In this document: in pieces, positions 1 to 10,528 of the stretch | How the letters are laid out: every line of letters begins with the position of its first letter | Position numbering within the stretch: the stretch's first letter is position 1 | Source of the DNA: Burkholderiales bacterium | Lineage (GTDB): Bacteria > Pseudomonadota > Gammaproteobacteria > Burkholderiales > Burkholderiaceae_F | Assembly (NCBI GenBank): GCA_020248865.1 | Contig: JADCGS010000013.1 | Span: forward strand, 53,232-117,231 | DNA length: 64,000 bases | Reading direction: 5' to 3' | Notes under the pieces: generated by a model | Database searches by the model: none | Told to the model about the DNA's origin: nothing | The model's input: the letters and a program-made list of their open reading frames with translations, nothing else | Made by a program: the position numbers and the translations under genes

Positions 1-104
1 GCGCGCCGCTCGATATCCTTGTCCACCGCCGTGTCCAACGCCAGCAGTCGCGCAAACTGCGCCTCGAATTCGGCCTGCGCGGTGCCCAGGATGCGGAGCT
101 TCAT
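1..104 (-). CDS. hisD: Histidinol dehydrogenase, N-terminal fragment
   Basis: Only the first 34 codons lie in the window; the gene continues past base 1. The translation starts [17 protein letters not shown] and continues with a segment ending [11 protein letters not shown], which matches the usual start of HisD, the NAD-dependent enzyme that makes the last two oxidations of histidine synthesis. Its ATG overlaps the hisG stop by four bases (ATGA), so the two are translationally coupled. No catalytic part is visible, so the call rests on this N-terminus and on the hisG neighbour. Confidence 0.8.
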   Translation of the reverse strand, partial: MKLRILGTAQAEFEAQFARLLALDTAVDKDIERR

Positions 105-739
105 GGCGCCACCGCCTGCTCCAGCCGATCGATGAGCGGCATCAGTTCCTCGCGCCGGGTCTTCAGTGCAGCCTGGTTGACGATCAGGCGCGAGGTGATC
201 GGCGCAACTTCCTCGACCTCCACCAGCCGGTTGGCGCGCAGGGTGCCGCCGCTGGACACCAGATCGACGATGGCGTCGGCCAGCCCCGCCAGCGGCGCCA
301 GTTCCATCGAACCGTACAGCTTGATGAGGTCGACGTGCACGCCCTTGGAGGCAAAATGTTCCCGCGCCGCCTGCACGTACTTGGTGGCCACACGCAGGCG
401 CGCTCCGCGCCGCACCACGCTGGCGTAGTCGAAACCGGCCGGCACGGCAACGCACAGCCGGCAACGGCCGATGGCAAGGTCCAGCGGCACCGCCAGCCCC
501 TGCGTCCCGTGTTCCATCAGCACGTCCTTGCCGGTGACGCCGAGTTCGGCCGCGCCGTACTGCACGTAGGTCGGCACGTCCGCGGCGCGCACGATCACGA
601 TGCGCAGGTTGGGCTCCGAAGTGCCGATGATGAGCTTGCGCGAAAGCTCCGGGTCTTCCGCAGGCGCGATGCCGGCGCGCGCCAGCAGCGGCAGCGTCTC
701 CTCGTAGATGCGTCCCTTGGACAGGGCCAGCGTCAGCAT
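101..739 (-). CDS. hisG: ATP phosphoribosyltransferase, short form
   Basis: First enzyme of histidine synthesis: joins ATP and PRPP to give phosphoribosyl-ATP. The product is 212 aa and starts [19 protein letters not shown], the typical HisG start. The PRPP-loop region shows [18 protein letters not shown] near residues 155-172. At this length it lacks the C-terminal regulatory domain of the long form (about 300 aa), so it should need the HisRS-like partner HisZ, which is not in this window. Three bases separate it from murA upstream and it overlaps hisD by four, so it sits in a murA-hisG-hisD transcription unit. Confidence 0.96.
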   Translation of the reverse strand: MLTLALSKGRIYEETLPLLARAGIAPAEDPELSRKLIIGTSEPNLRIVIVRAADVPTYVQYGAAELGVTGKDVLMEHGTQGLAVPLDLAIGRCRLCVAVPAGFDYASVVRRGARLRVATKYVQAAREHFASKGVHVDLIKLYGSMELAPLAGLADAIVDLVSSGGTLRANRLVEVEEVAPITSRLIVNQAALKTRREELMPLIDRLEQAVAP

Positions 740-742
740 GGG

Positions 743-3340
<2,598 letters not shown>

Positions 3341-3344
<4 letters not shown>

Positions 3345-4267
3345 GCCGGCACCCCCGTTGGTTCCTCGCTCATCATCTGCAGGAACACATCCTCGAGATC
3401 GGCGTGGCCGACCTCGATCTCCTCGATGGCTGCGCCGGCCTCGCGGCAGGCGGCCAGCACGCCTTCGACCTCGGCTGGCTGCGCCAGCCGCAGCACGTAG
3501 CGCGGCGCGTCGGCTTGCACCAGCTGCGGCCGCAGACGCTCGGGCAGCGGACCGGACAGCCGCAGGCTCACCTGCAGGCCCGCCAGACGCTGCAACAGCC
3601 GGCTCGTGTCGTCCAGCGCAATCAGCCGGCCGCCGCGCAGCATGCCGATCCGCCCGCACAGTTCCTGCGCCTCTTCGAGATAGTGGGTGGTCAGCACGAT
3701 GGTGTGGCCTTCGCGGTTCAGGCGACGGACGAATTGCCACAGGCCCTGGCGCAGTTCGACGTCGACCCCGGCGGTGGGCTCGTCCAGCACGATGACCGGC
3801 GGCCGGTGCACCAGGGCCTGCGCCACCAGCACGCGCCGCTTCATGCCGCCGGAAAGCGCGCGCATGTTGGCGTCGGCCTTGGCGGTCAGGTCCAGGTGGG
3901 CCATCACCTCGTCGATCCAGGCGTCGTTGTGGCGCAGCCCGAAGTAGCCCGACTGGATGCGCAGCGTTTCGCGCACCGAGAAGAACGGATCGAACACCAG
4001 TTCCTGCGGCACCACGCCCAGCATCCGGCGGGCATTGCGGTAATCGCCGGCGACGTCATAGCCCATGACCTTGACCGCGCCGGCGGAGGCGCGCGCCAGG
4101 CCAGCCACGATGGAGATCAGCGTCGTCTTGCCCGCGCCATTGGGGCCGAGCAGGCCGAAGAACTCACCCTGCTCGATGCGCAGCGACACGCCAGCCAGCG
4201 CAGTGACCGGGGCGCGCCGGCCTTCGTAGCGCTTGACCACGTCGGTGGCGTCGATGGCGGGGAGCAT
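3341..4267 (-). CDS. ABC transporter ATP-binding protein (YadG-like)
   Basis: Cytoplasmic ATPase subunit of 308 aa that powers the adjacent ABC-2 permease. Walker A is GPNGAGKTT (about residues 40-48), the signature is LSGGMKRRV, Walker B is VIVLDEPTAGVD and the switch histidine is in TTHYLEEAQ. These are typical of the CcmA/YadG class of exporter ATPases. The C-terminal 80 residues form an accessory domain. It starts with ATG about 100 bp downstream of mlaB; that gap holds a strong hairpin and a TAGAAT hexamer, so it may have its own promoter. Confidence 0.93.
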
Positions 4268-4292
4268 GCTGGCTTTGGAGGAACGGGAAACG

Positions 4293-4317
4293 CCGAGGGG
4301 GCCGCTGGCCCCCTCGG
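4293..4317 (-). terminator. Perfect 11-bp hairpin between mlaB and the ABC ATPase gene
   Basis: The arms CCGAGGGGGCC and GGCCCCCTCGG pair perfectly around a 3-nt loop. Read on the minus strand the stem is followed by CGTTTCCCG, which has only three consecutive T, so it is a weak intrinsic terminator or attenuator at the 3' end of the mla genes. Just upstream (plus 4344-4349) lies TAGAAT on the minus strand, a plausible -10, with no well-spaced -35. If that promoter works, the hairpin sits in the 5' leader of the ABC genes. Confidence 0.45.
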
Positions 4318-4364
4318 TCAGGCCGGACAGACCGGCATGGCGGATTCTACGGGGCGGTGCCGCG

Positions 4365-4691
4365 TCAACCGGGGCGATGCACGTGATGGCCGTGCATGCC
4401 CTCGCGCCCGTGCTCGACGATCGATTCCTGATGCGGGGTTCCGAGCAGGCCGTCGACGCCGTACAGCGTGGCCAGGCTCGCCACCGCCGGCGGTACGCCG
4501 GTCAGTTCGAGGGTCACACCCAGTTCCTGCGCGGTGCGCCGCCAGGCCAGCAGGGCCGCCACCGCCGCGGAATCGACTTCCTTGACGGCCGACAGGTCGA
4601 AGCGCGTCTGCCCCGCACGCAGCGCCGCGCAGCCCTCCTCGACCAGGGCGGCGGCATTGGCGCTGGTGAAGCTGACCGACTCGACCCGCAT
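4365..4691 (-). CDS. mlaB: STAS-domain protein MlaB
   Basis: A 108-aa cytoplasmic STAS-domain protein. The segment FDLSAVKEVDSAAVAALLAW (about residues 31-50) is the STAS core, in which MlaB normally carries a conserved Ser/Thr; here VDSAAV provides the serine. MlaB binds the ATPase MlaF and stabilises the MlaFEDB phospholipid transporter. The C-terminus is His-rich (HGREGMHGHHVHRPG), unusual but not obviously functional. The gene lies 13 bp after mlaC, in the conserved mla order, which supports the call despite the low sequence conservation of this family. Confidence 0.86.
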   Translation of the reverse strand: MRVESVSFTSANAAALVEEGCAALRAGQTRFDLSAVKEVDSAAVAALLAWRRTAQELGVTLELTGVPPAVASLATLYGVDGLLGTPHQESIVEHGREGMHGHHVHRPG

Positions 4692-4704
4692 GGCGCAGAC
4701 GGCC

Positions 4705-5346
4705 CTACTTCTTGCCCGCCAACTGGCGATTGCGGTCGGTGAGCGCCTTGATCAAGCCGTCGATGCCGTTCTGGTTGATCTCGCTGGCAAAGCTGGACCG
4801 GTAGTTCTCGACCAGCCACACGCCAGCCACGTTGACGTCGTAGATCTTCCAGCCGCCGTCGCCCTTGTCGACGCGGTAGTCGAGCTGGATCGGGTCGCCG
4901 CGGCTGGGCACGACGTTGGTCCGCACCACCACGTCGGTCTCGCTCGGCTGGGCGCGGAACGGCCGCAGCTCCACCTTGTGATCGGTGACCTGCGACACCG
5001 CGCCGGCGTAGGTGCGCACCAGCAAGGCGCGGAACTCCCGCGTCAGCGCGGCCCGCTGCTCCGGGGAGGCCTGGCGCCAGCCGCGCCCGACCGCCAGTTG
5101 CGTCATCTTCTCGAAGTTGACATAGGGAAGGACCTTGTCGTCGACCAGCTTGTTGAGCCGGCCGATGTCGCCGCTCTGCAGCGAGCGATCGCCCTTGATG
5201 GCCTCCAGCACCTCGTTGGACAGCGAGCGCACCAGCGCGTCGGGCGCCTGGGACGCTGCCTGCGCCCATACCAGCCCGGGCGCGGAGGCCAGCACCGCGG
5301 CGGCAAGGGCGCTGAGCAGTGCACGGCGATCGGCGGAACAAGTCAT
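4705..5346 (-). CDS. mlaC: Periplasmic phospholipid-binding protein MlaC
   Basis: Periplasmic lipid chaperone of 213 aa that shuttles phospholipids between outer-membrane MlaA and the inner-membrane MlaFEDB complex. The N-terminus MTCSADRRALLSALAAAVLA followed by a hydrophobic run and VWAQA is a cleavable Sec signal. The mature part carries the MlaC/Ttg2D pattern: YVNFEKMTQLAVGRGWRQAS, then VVRTNVVPSRGDPIQLDYRV and GWKIYDVNVAGVWLVENYR. The ATG at 5346 was chosen because it begins the signal peptide; an in-frame start 20 codons upstream would only add an unlikely charged leader. Confidence 0.95.
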   Translation of the reverse strand: MTCSADRRALLSALAAAVLASAPGLVWAQAASQAPDALVRSLSNEVLEAIKGDRSLQSGDIGRLNKLVDDKVLPYVNFEKMTQLAVGRGWRQASPEQRAALTREFRALLVRTYAGAVSQVTDHKVELRPFRAQPSETDVVVRTNVVPSRGDPIQLDYRVDKGDGGWKIYDVNVAGVWLVENYRSSFASEINQNGIDGLIKALTDRNRQLAGKK

Positions 5347-5423
5347 CTTCGATCCACAAGGAAGTAGGCAGGTCAGACGGGTGCGGACGGCGGGTTCAGC
5401 CGCCACCGCCGCGGATTAGACCA

Positions 5424-6212
5424 CTAACGCGCCTGGGTGACGGACGGCTGAAGCGCCATCTGCAGCCCGCCGGTGTCGCGGGCGGCCTCCTCATCCTCGT
5501 CGGGGAGGCGCGGCGGGTTGCCGTCGTAAATCAGGCTACGGCGGCGCTGCAGGTAGCCGTCGCGAATGAACTGGTAGCGGTCGAGCGCACCGTCGAGCAG
5601 GCGCTCGGCCGGGAACAGGCCGACGCGGGTGTCGATCAGGTTCAGGCCCCACAGCGAGTTACGCAGCCGGATCGGGTCGACGTAGCCCATCGGGTTGGTG
5701 TAGAAGCCGACCACGCGGCCCGCGCCGTCGCGTACCGAACTGGGCCCCAGAAAGGGCAGCACGAAGTACGGTCCCGGCCCGGCACCCCATTTTCCGAGCG
5801 TCTGGCCGAAGTCTTCGTCGCTCTTCTCCAGACCCATGCGCGAGGCGACGTCGAAGCAGCCCAGCAGGCCGATCGAGCTGTTGATGGCCACGCGGGAAAC
5901 GTCGCCGGCCGCCGCGGTCACCTTGCCCTGCAACACGTTGTTGAGCGCGTTGGGTACGTCATACGCGTTGGCAAAGACGTTGCCGACACACTGGCGCACA
6001 CCATCCGGAACGTAGTCTGCGTAGGCACGCGACACCGGCTTGATCACGGCCGCGTCGACGCGGTCGTTGAACTCGCTCATGTGGCGGTTGTAGCGTTCCC
6101 ACGGGTCGACCGGATTGCTGCCCGCGTGGGGCGGAACGGTGGCACAGGCGCCCAGCGCCGCGGCGGCGATGCCAGCGGCCAGCAGCCGGATGAGCAACGA
6201 CAGAAGGTGCAT
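5424..6212 (-). CDS. mlaA: Outer-membrane lipoprotein MlaA (VacJ)
   Basis: Outer-membrane component of the Mla system; removes misplaced phospholipids from the outer leaflet. The 262-aa product starts MHLLSLLIRLLAAGIAAAAL and has a lipobox ending GAC, with Cys21 as the lipidation site. MlaA signatures follow: DPWERYNRHMSEFNDRVD, VGNVFANAYDVPNALNNVLQ, and SSIGLLGCFDVASRMGLE, then the FGQTLGKWG and GPYFVLPFLGPSSVRDG segments. It lies between mlaD (8 bp upstream) and mlaC (77 bp downstream). Having mlaA inside the mla cluster, rather than elsewhere as in E. coli, is normal for this group. Confidence 0.96.
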   Translation of the reverse strand: MHLLSLLIRLLAAGIAAAALGACATVPPHAGSNPVDPWERYNRHMSEFNDRVDAAVIKPVSRAYADYVPDGVRQCVGNVFANAYDVPNALNNVLQGKVTAAAGDVSRVAINSSIGLLGCFDVASRMGLEKSDEDFGQTLGKWGAGPGPYFVLPFLGPSSVRDGAGRVVGFYTNPMGYVDPIRLRNSLWGLNLIDTRVGLFPAERLLDGALDRYQFIRDGYLQRRRSLIYDGNPPRLPDEDEEAARDTGGLQMALQPSVTQAR

Positions 6213-6220
6213 GGTCGGGC

Positions 6221-6697
6221 CTACTTCTTGGTGTCGCCGCCGCCCTCGGCAGCGCTCTTGAACAGGAACTGGCTGATCAGGTTCTCCAGCACCACCGCCG
6301 ACTGCGTGATGCGGATCACATCGCCCGCGGCGAGGTCCTTGTCGTCGCCGCCCGGGTTCAGGCCCACGTACTGGTCGCCCAGCAGACCGGCCGTGAGGAT
6401 CGAGGCCGAGGTATCGCGCGGGAAGGAAAAGCGCCGCTCGATCTCCAGCGTCACCAGTCCCTGGAAGGTTTCGCGGTCCAGCGCGATGGCGGCCACACGC
6501 CCGACCGTGACGCCGGCGCTCTTGACCGGCGCCCGCACCTTCAGCCCGCCGATGTTGTCGAAGCGCGCCGTCACCGTGAAGGTGTCGCCGCGCGTGAGGG
6601 TGGCGAGATTGGCCGCCTGCAGTGCCAGAAACACCAGCGCCAGGAAACCCAGCAGCACGAACAGTCCGACCAGCGTCTCGATGCCTTTCTTGCCCAT
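6221..6697 (-). CDS. mlaD: MCE-domain protein MlaD
   Basis: Substrate-binding hexamer subunit of the MlaFEDB importer, anchored in the inner membrane. The 158-aa product begins MGKKGIETLVGLFVLLGFLA, giving one N-terminal membrane helix, followed by a single MCE domain: FDNIGGLKVRAPVKSAGVTV and later SILTAGLLGDQYVGLNPGG. The C-terminus is short and ends in GGGDTKK. The gene is 17 bp after mlaE and 8 bp before mlaA, so it is in the same transcription unit. Confidence 0.96.
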   Translation of the reverse strand: MGKKGIETLVGLFVLLGFLALVFLALQAANLATLTRGDTFTVTARFDNIGGLKVRAPVKSAGVTVGRVAAIALDRETFQGLVTLEIERRFSFPRDTSASILTAGLLGDQYVGLNPGGDDKDLAAGDVIRITQSAVVLENLISQFLFKSAAEGGGDTKK

Positions 6698-6714
6698 CTC
6701 TCGTCCTTTGCCCT

Positions 6715-7533
6715 TTACGGCGTGGAAAACATGGCCGCGGTGAGCACGAAGTCCAGCGCCAGCACCACCAGCGAAGACACCACCACGGTGCGGGTCGTGG
6801 CCTGCGCCACGCCCTCGGGCGTCGCTCGAGATTCATAGCCCTGGTACAAGGCGACGAAGGTGCAGGCGACCCCGAACACAATGCTCTTCAACACACCGTT
6901 GCCGACGTCGTCCCAGACGTCCACGCCGCCCTGCATCTGCGCCCAGAATGCGCCAGGGTCGACGCCGATCAGGCCCACGCCAACGATGTAGCTGCCGATG
7001 ATGCCGACCGCCGAAAACATGGCGGCCAGCAGCGGCATCGCGATGACCCCGCCGATGAAGCGCGGCGCCAGCACCCGGACGCGGGGGTCGACCGCCATCA
7101 TTTCCATGGCCGCCAGCTGCTCACCGGCCTTCATCAGGCCGATCTCGGCGGTCAGCGAGGTGCCGGCGCGGCCGGCAAACAGCAGTGCCGTCACCACCGG
7201 ACCGAGCTCGCGCACCAGCGAAAGCGCCACCAGCAGGCCCAGACTCTCGGCGGCGCCGTAGCGGCTGAGCGTGTAGTAGCCCTGCAGACCCAGCACGAAG
7301 CCCACCGCCAGGCCCGAGGCGAGGATGATGGTCAGCGAGTAGTTGCCGATCTTGTGGACCTGCGCCACCACCAGGTAGAAGCGGCGCAGCGCCGGCGGCG
7401 TGAACTTGACCAGTTCGACGAAGAAGGCGGCGTTGTGCCCCAGGCCCTGCAGCACGCCGAGCGCCCAGGCACCGAGGGCGGCCACGCGGTCGTGGGCGCG
7501 CGCGAGCCAGCCGTTGCGTGGCGCGGCACTCAT
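6715..7533 (-). CDS. mlaE: MlaE permease of the phospholipid ABC transporter
   Basis: Integral membrane permease (272 aa) of the Mla ABC system. It shows the MlaE family pattern: an amphipathic N-terminal region, then ILASGLAVGFVLGLQGYYTL, the conserved LVRELGPVVTALLFAGRAGT segment, GLMKAGEQLAAMEMMAVDP and PRFIGGVIAMPLLA, and about five membrane helices. Its ATG overlaps the stop of the repeat-built 61-codon ORF (ATGA), not the mlaF stop. Translation of mlaE may therefore depend on passage through that ORF. A purine-rich AGAGG lies about 9 nt upstream. Confidence 0.96.
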   Translation of the reverse strand: MSAAPRNGWLARAHDRVAALGAWALGVLQGLGHNAAFFVELVKFTPPALRRFYLVVAQVHKIGNYSLTIILASGLAVGFVLGLQGYYTLSRYGAAESLGLLVALSLVRELGPVVTALLFAGRAGTSLTAEIGLMKAGEQLAAMEMMAVDPRVRVLAPRFIGGVIAMPLLAAMFSAVGIIGSYIVGVGLIGVDPGAFWAQMQGGVDVWDDVGNGVLKSIVFGVACTFVALYQGYESRATPEGVAQATTRTVVVSSLVVLALDFVLTAAMFSTP

Positions 7534-7715
7534 GAGGGACGCCTCTTCGCTGCGTGCCGCGGCCGCAGCGCATGCGGTCGACCGGGCGGGCTCATTGGAC
7601 TACCCTCACGCTGCGCGCTCGGGAATTCGCCCTTGGGGCGGCCCGGCGGGCTCATTGGACTACCCTCACGCTGCGCGCTCGGGAATTCGCCCTTGGGGCG
7701 GCCCGGCGGGCTCAT
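7530..7715 (-). CDS. Small 61-aa repeat-encoded ORF bridging mlaF and mlaE
   Basis: This ORF fills the mlaF-mlaE gap exactly. Its ATG overlaps the mlaF stop (ATGA) and its TGA overlaps the mlaE ATG (ATGA). It encodes two identical 20-residue units (MSPPGRPKGEFPSAQREGSP) and a third that starts MSPPGRP and then diverges into ALRPRHAAKRRPS. Each unit begins with its own ATG (7715, 7655, 7595). The second and third ATGs are each preceded 7 nt upstream by GAGGG, a Shine-Dalgarno-like motif. No known domain, signal or membrane segment is visible. The peptide may have no function; the arrangement looks more like a translation-passing spacer. Whether protein accumulates is unknown. Confidence 0.6.
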   Translation of the reverse strand: MSPPGRPKGEFPSAQREGSPMSPPGRPKGEFPSAQREGSPMSPPGRPHALRPRHAAKRRPS

Positions 7716-7720
7716 TGGAC
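7585..7720 (-). repeat. 60-bp tandem direct repeat, 2.3 copies
   Basis: Bases 7585-7644 and 7645-7704 are identical; 7705-7720 starts a third copy that ends at the mlaF stop. The period of 60 is a multiple of three, so all copies stay in one minus-strand frame. Each unit contains CTCATTGGAC and GGGAATTCGCCC on the plus strand. The copies are exact, which points to recent duplication or active homogenisation. From memory, very similar 20-residue units recur as short ORFs in other Burkholderiales genomes; this was not checked. Confidence 0.95.
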
Positions 7721-8521
7721 GAGCCCCAGGTCTTCTTCGAGCGAGCGGCTCGGGTAGTGGAATCGCACCGGACCGTCGGGAGCGCCGTCGATGAACTGGC
7801 GCACCTCCGGGTGCTCCGAGGCCTGCAGTTCGGCCGGGGTGCCGTGCGCCACCACGCGCCCCTGGGAGGACAACAGATAGGCGTAGTCGACGATCAGGAA
7901 GCACTCCTGCACGTCGTGCGAGACGACCAGCGAGGTGGCGCCGGTGGCGTCGTTGAGCTTGCGGATCAGGTTGGCGGTGACGCCCATGCTGATCGGGTCC
8001 AGCCCGGCGAACGGCTCGTCGTACATCAGCAGGTCGGGGTCGAGCGCGATGGCGCGCGCCAGCGCGATGCGCCGCGCCATGCCGCCCGAGACCTGCGAAA
8101 TACGCAACTGCGCCGCCCCGCGCAACCCCACCGCGTTGAGCTTCATCAGCACGACGTCGCGGATCATGACCTCGGGCAGATTGGTGTGCTCGCGCAACGG
8201 GAAAGCCACGTTGTCGAACACCGTCAGGTCGGTGAACAGCGCCCCGAACTGGAACAGCATGCCCAGGCGCCGGCGCAGCGCAAACAGTCCTGCCTTGTCG
8301 CGCGGATCGACCAGCCGGCCGTCGAAGGTGATGGTGCCCTGGTTGGCGCGATACATGCCACCGATCAGGCGCAGGAGCGTCGTCTTGCCGCAGCCCGATC
8401 CCCCCATGATGGCCGTGACCTTGCCGCGCGGGAACACCAGGCTCACCTCGTTGAGGATGGTGCGGCTGGCGTCGTAGCCGAAGGTGACCCGGTCGACGGT
8501 GATGAAGGCGTTGGCGTTCAC
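7712..8521 (-). CDS. mlaF: MlaF ATP-binding protein of the phospholipid ABC transporter
   Basis: ATPase of the MlaFEDB complex (269 aa). Walker A is GGSGCGKTT, the signature is VSGGMARRIALARAIA, Walker B is DLLMYDEPFAGLDP and the switch is VVSHDVQE. The start is GTG at 8521 (reads MNANAFITVDRVTFGYD). The C-terminus carries an extension typical of MlaF, which contacts the partner ATPase subunit. First gene of the mla cluster; a promoter is expected upstream of 8522, where GAGAAT (plus 8661-8666) is a possible -10 without a convincing -35. Confidence 0.96.
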   Translation of the reverse strand: MNANAFITVDRVTFGYDASRTILNEVSLVFPRGKVTAIMGGSGCGKTTLLRLIGGMYRANQGTITFDGRLVDPRDKAGLFALRRRLGMLFQFGALFTDLTVFDNVAFPLREHTNLPEVMIRDVVLMKLNAVGLRGAAQLRISQVSGGMARRIALARAIALDPDLLMYDEPFAGLDPISMGVTANLIRKLNDATGATSLVVSHDVQECFLIVDYAYLLSSQGRVVAHGTPAELQASEHPEVRQFIDGAPDGPVRFHYPSRSLEEDLGLVQ

Positions 8522-9412
8522 GCTGGGGATCGCAAGGCGGCGGCGACGGTCTGGCCGGTCGACGATTCAGGCTTGGCGGCAGTTGTGGGGACGGTCGGCG
8601 GCGATGCGGCGAGGCATCCGATCCGAGAGGGGGCGGCGGGCCCGCCTTGCCCGGCCCGGAATTCTCGCATAGGAGGCTCCGAACAACCGGCGTGCCGGGG
8701 CGGCGTACCGCACCGACGCCATGCCGGCCGCGTACATCCTCGCCGCCCGCCGCGTGGTGCCGGTAACGGGGGTCTCCAGCACTGCCGCGGGCGCCGGCCG
8801 ACCCGGGTCTGCGCCAAGTCGCGCTGGCATCGGACGGCGCGAGTCGGCGGGGTCGAACCTCCGTGCCGCGGCCAGGCCACGACTTTCGTCGGCCTGCTGG
8901 AACAGGACGACCCGCACGGTCGGGCACTCGGTCAAACGGTTGGGCGTGGACATGCGTGCGCTCCTCTGCGATGGGAATCGCCAAGCGATGGGCGCAGTCT
9001 GGCGATGACCGAACCGGTCGAACAGTAGCCATCGGAGAAACACAGCCATGCGCTTGTGCATGGCCTGCCATGCCGCTTCGGCCGCCGCCACCCGGCGGCA
9101 ATCGACCGGCCGGCCGGCTGCAACCGGACCCCGGCACCCGGCATTCGGTCGGCGCGCGATACGGGCTTGGCGCTGCGGGCGGGGTGCCGCATCCGGGCGC
9201 GTGATGCGGCGGCAAGCTGCGCCCTGTTCGGTGCAACACGGCAGGGCTTCTCTCGCGCCCGGACCCCTGCTTGGCGCGCACCACGCTCATCGACGCCGGT
9301 GCCGGCATCGGCCTCAAGCCCGGGACAGCCCGTGCGCGCCTGCACCGTATGGCGCCGTGGTTGCTGCAACGGGAGGGCAGTTTGCCGCGAAACGCCGCCT
9401 TAAACTACGTCG
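8522..9412. other. 891-bp region without a recognisable gene
   Basis: Divergent intergenic region between mlaF (minus) and the RuBisCO-like gene (plus). Open frames exist on both strands (for example minus 8567-9091) but their translations are Arg/Ala/Pro-rich, show no domain, signal or membrane segment, and match what GC-rich noncoding DNA gives. The left end must hold the mlaF promoter. The right end has TAAACT at 9401-9406, seven bases before the next ATG. The rest shows no repeat, hairpin or RNA that I can identify; it could be a decayed gene. Confidence 0.6.
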
Positions 9413-10528
9413 ATGTCCGAAGCGAGCAGCAACCGCATCGTCGCCCGCTACCGGCTGAGCGTGCCGGCCGGGCTGGCGCGCCAGCGCGCCGAAGCACTGG
9501 CCCTCGAGCAGAGCATCGAGATGCCCGCGGAAGGCGTGCTGGACGAGCGCGTGCTGCGCGAGGTCGTGGCGCGCGTGCGGGCGGTGGAACAACAGCCCGA
9601 CGGCAGCGCGCTGGCCACGCTGGCTCTGAGCGACGAGTCGGTCGGCACCGAACCCGGCCAGCTCATGAACATGCTGTTCGGCAACAGCTCGTTGTTGCCC
9701 GACGTGGAGCTGGTCGACGTCGAGCTGCCGGAGTCGCTGGCCCGGCACTTCGGCGGACCGCGCCAGGGCATCGATGGCCTGCGGGCAGCCACCGGTGCCT
9801 TCGGCCGGCCGCTGACCTGCACCGCGCTCAAGCCGATCGGCTCGACCGTGGCGCACCTGGCCGCGCTCAGCGCGAGCTTTGCCCGCGCCGGCCTGGACGT
9901 CATCAAGGACGACCACGGCTGGGCCAACCAGGCGAGCGCACCGTTCGTGCAGCGGGTGGCCGCCTGCCAGCGTGCCGTGGCCGAGGTCAACGCGGCGCGC
10001 CGCGACGGCCGCCGCAGCCTGTACGCACCGAGCCTGTACGGGCACCATGGCGACATGCAGCGCCAGATCGAGCTGGCACGCAGCCTGGGCGTGCGCATCG
10101 TGCTGATTGCGCCGATGAACTGCGGCGTGGCCGCTTTCCACGCTCTGGTCCGCGAACACCCCGACCTGCTGTTCCTCGCGCACCCCGCGCTGGCCGGGGC
10201 GCAGATGCATGCACCCGCCCTGCTGGGCCGGCTGCTGCGCGTCTTCGGCGCCGACGCGGTCATCTTCCCCAACCACGGCGGTCGCTTCAGCTACGGCCGC
10301 GCCACCTGCGATGCGCTGGCCAACGCGCTGCGGGAACCCTGGCACGGCCTGAAGGCGGCCGCGCCGGTCCCCGCCGGCGGCATGAGCGTCGAGCGCGTGC
10401 CCGAACTGAAGCGGCAGTACGGCAACGAGGCGATGCTGCTGGTCGGCGGTTCGCTGCTGATCGCGCGCGACCGGCTCTACGAGCGCAGCGTCGAGTTCGT
10501 CGCCCGCGTCGCGGAGGAAGTCCAGTGA
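9413..10528 (+). CDS. RuBisCO-like protein (form IV)
   Basis: A 371-aa member of the RuBisCO large-subunit superfamily, without carboxylase function. Landmarks: TALKP with the base-type Lys140; LDVIKDDHGW, where the carbamylation-type Lys165 and Asp167 are kept but the usual metal-binding Glu is His168; HPALAGA at 257; PNHGGRFSYG in place of the loop-6 lysine; AGGM at 321-324; VGGS at 344-347. The loss of the loop-6 lysine and RuBisCO serine marks it as an RLP. The next gene is a cupin that overlaps it by four bases, as in the pair that converts methylthioribulose-1-P to deoxyxylulose-5-P in Rhodospirillum rubrum, so an isomerase of methylthio-sugar phosphates is the leading idea. A role in four- or five-carbon sugar-acid breakdown is the alternative. 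No Shine-Dalgarno precedes the ATG. Confidence 0.85.
   Translation: MSEASSNRIVARYRLSVPAGLARQRAEALALEQSIEMPAEGVLDERVLREVVARVRAVEQQPDGSALATLALSDESVGTEPGQLMNMLFGNSSLLPDVELVDVELPESLARHFGGPRQGIDGLRAATGAFGRPLTCTALKPIGSTVAHLAALSASFARAGLDVIKDDHGWANQASAPFVQRVAACQRAVAEVNAARRDGRRSLYAPSLYGHHGDMQRQIELARSLGVRIVLIAPMNCGVAAFHALVREHPDLLFLAHPALAGAQMHAPALLGRLLRVFGADAVIFPNHGGRFSYGRATCDALANALREPWHGLKAAAPVPAGGMSVERVPELKRQYGNEAMLLVGGSLLIARDRLYERSVEFVARVAEEVQ

Noticed and set aside
8567..9091. 174-codon minus-strand frame between mlaF and the RuBisCO-like gene
   Set aside because: Arg/Ala/Pro-rich translation, no ribosome-binding site or domain, and other frames in the same stretch look no different.
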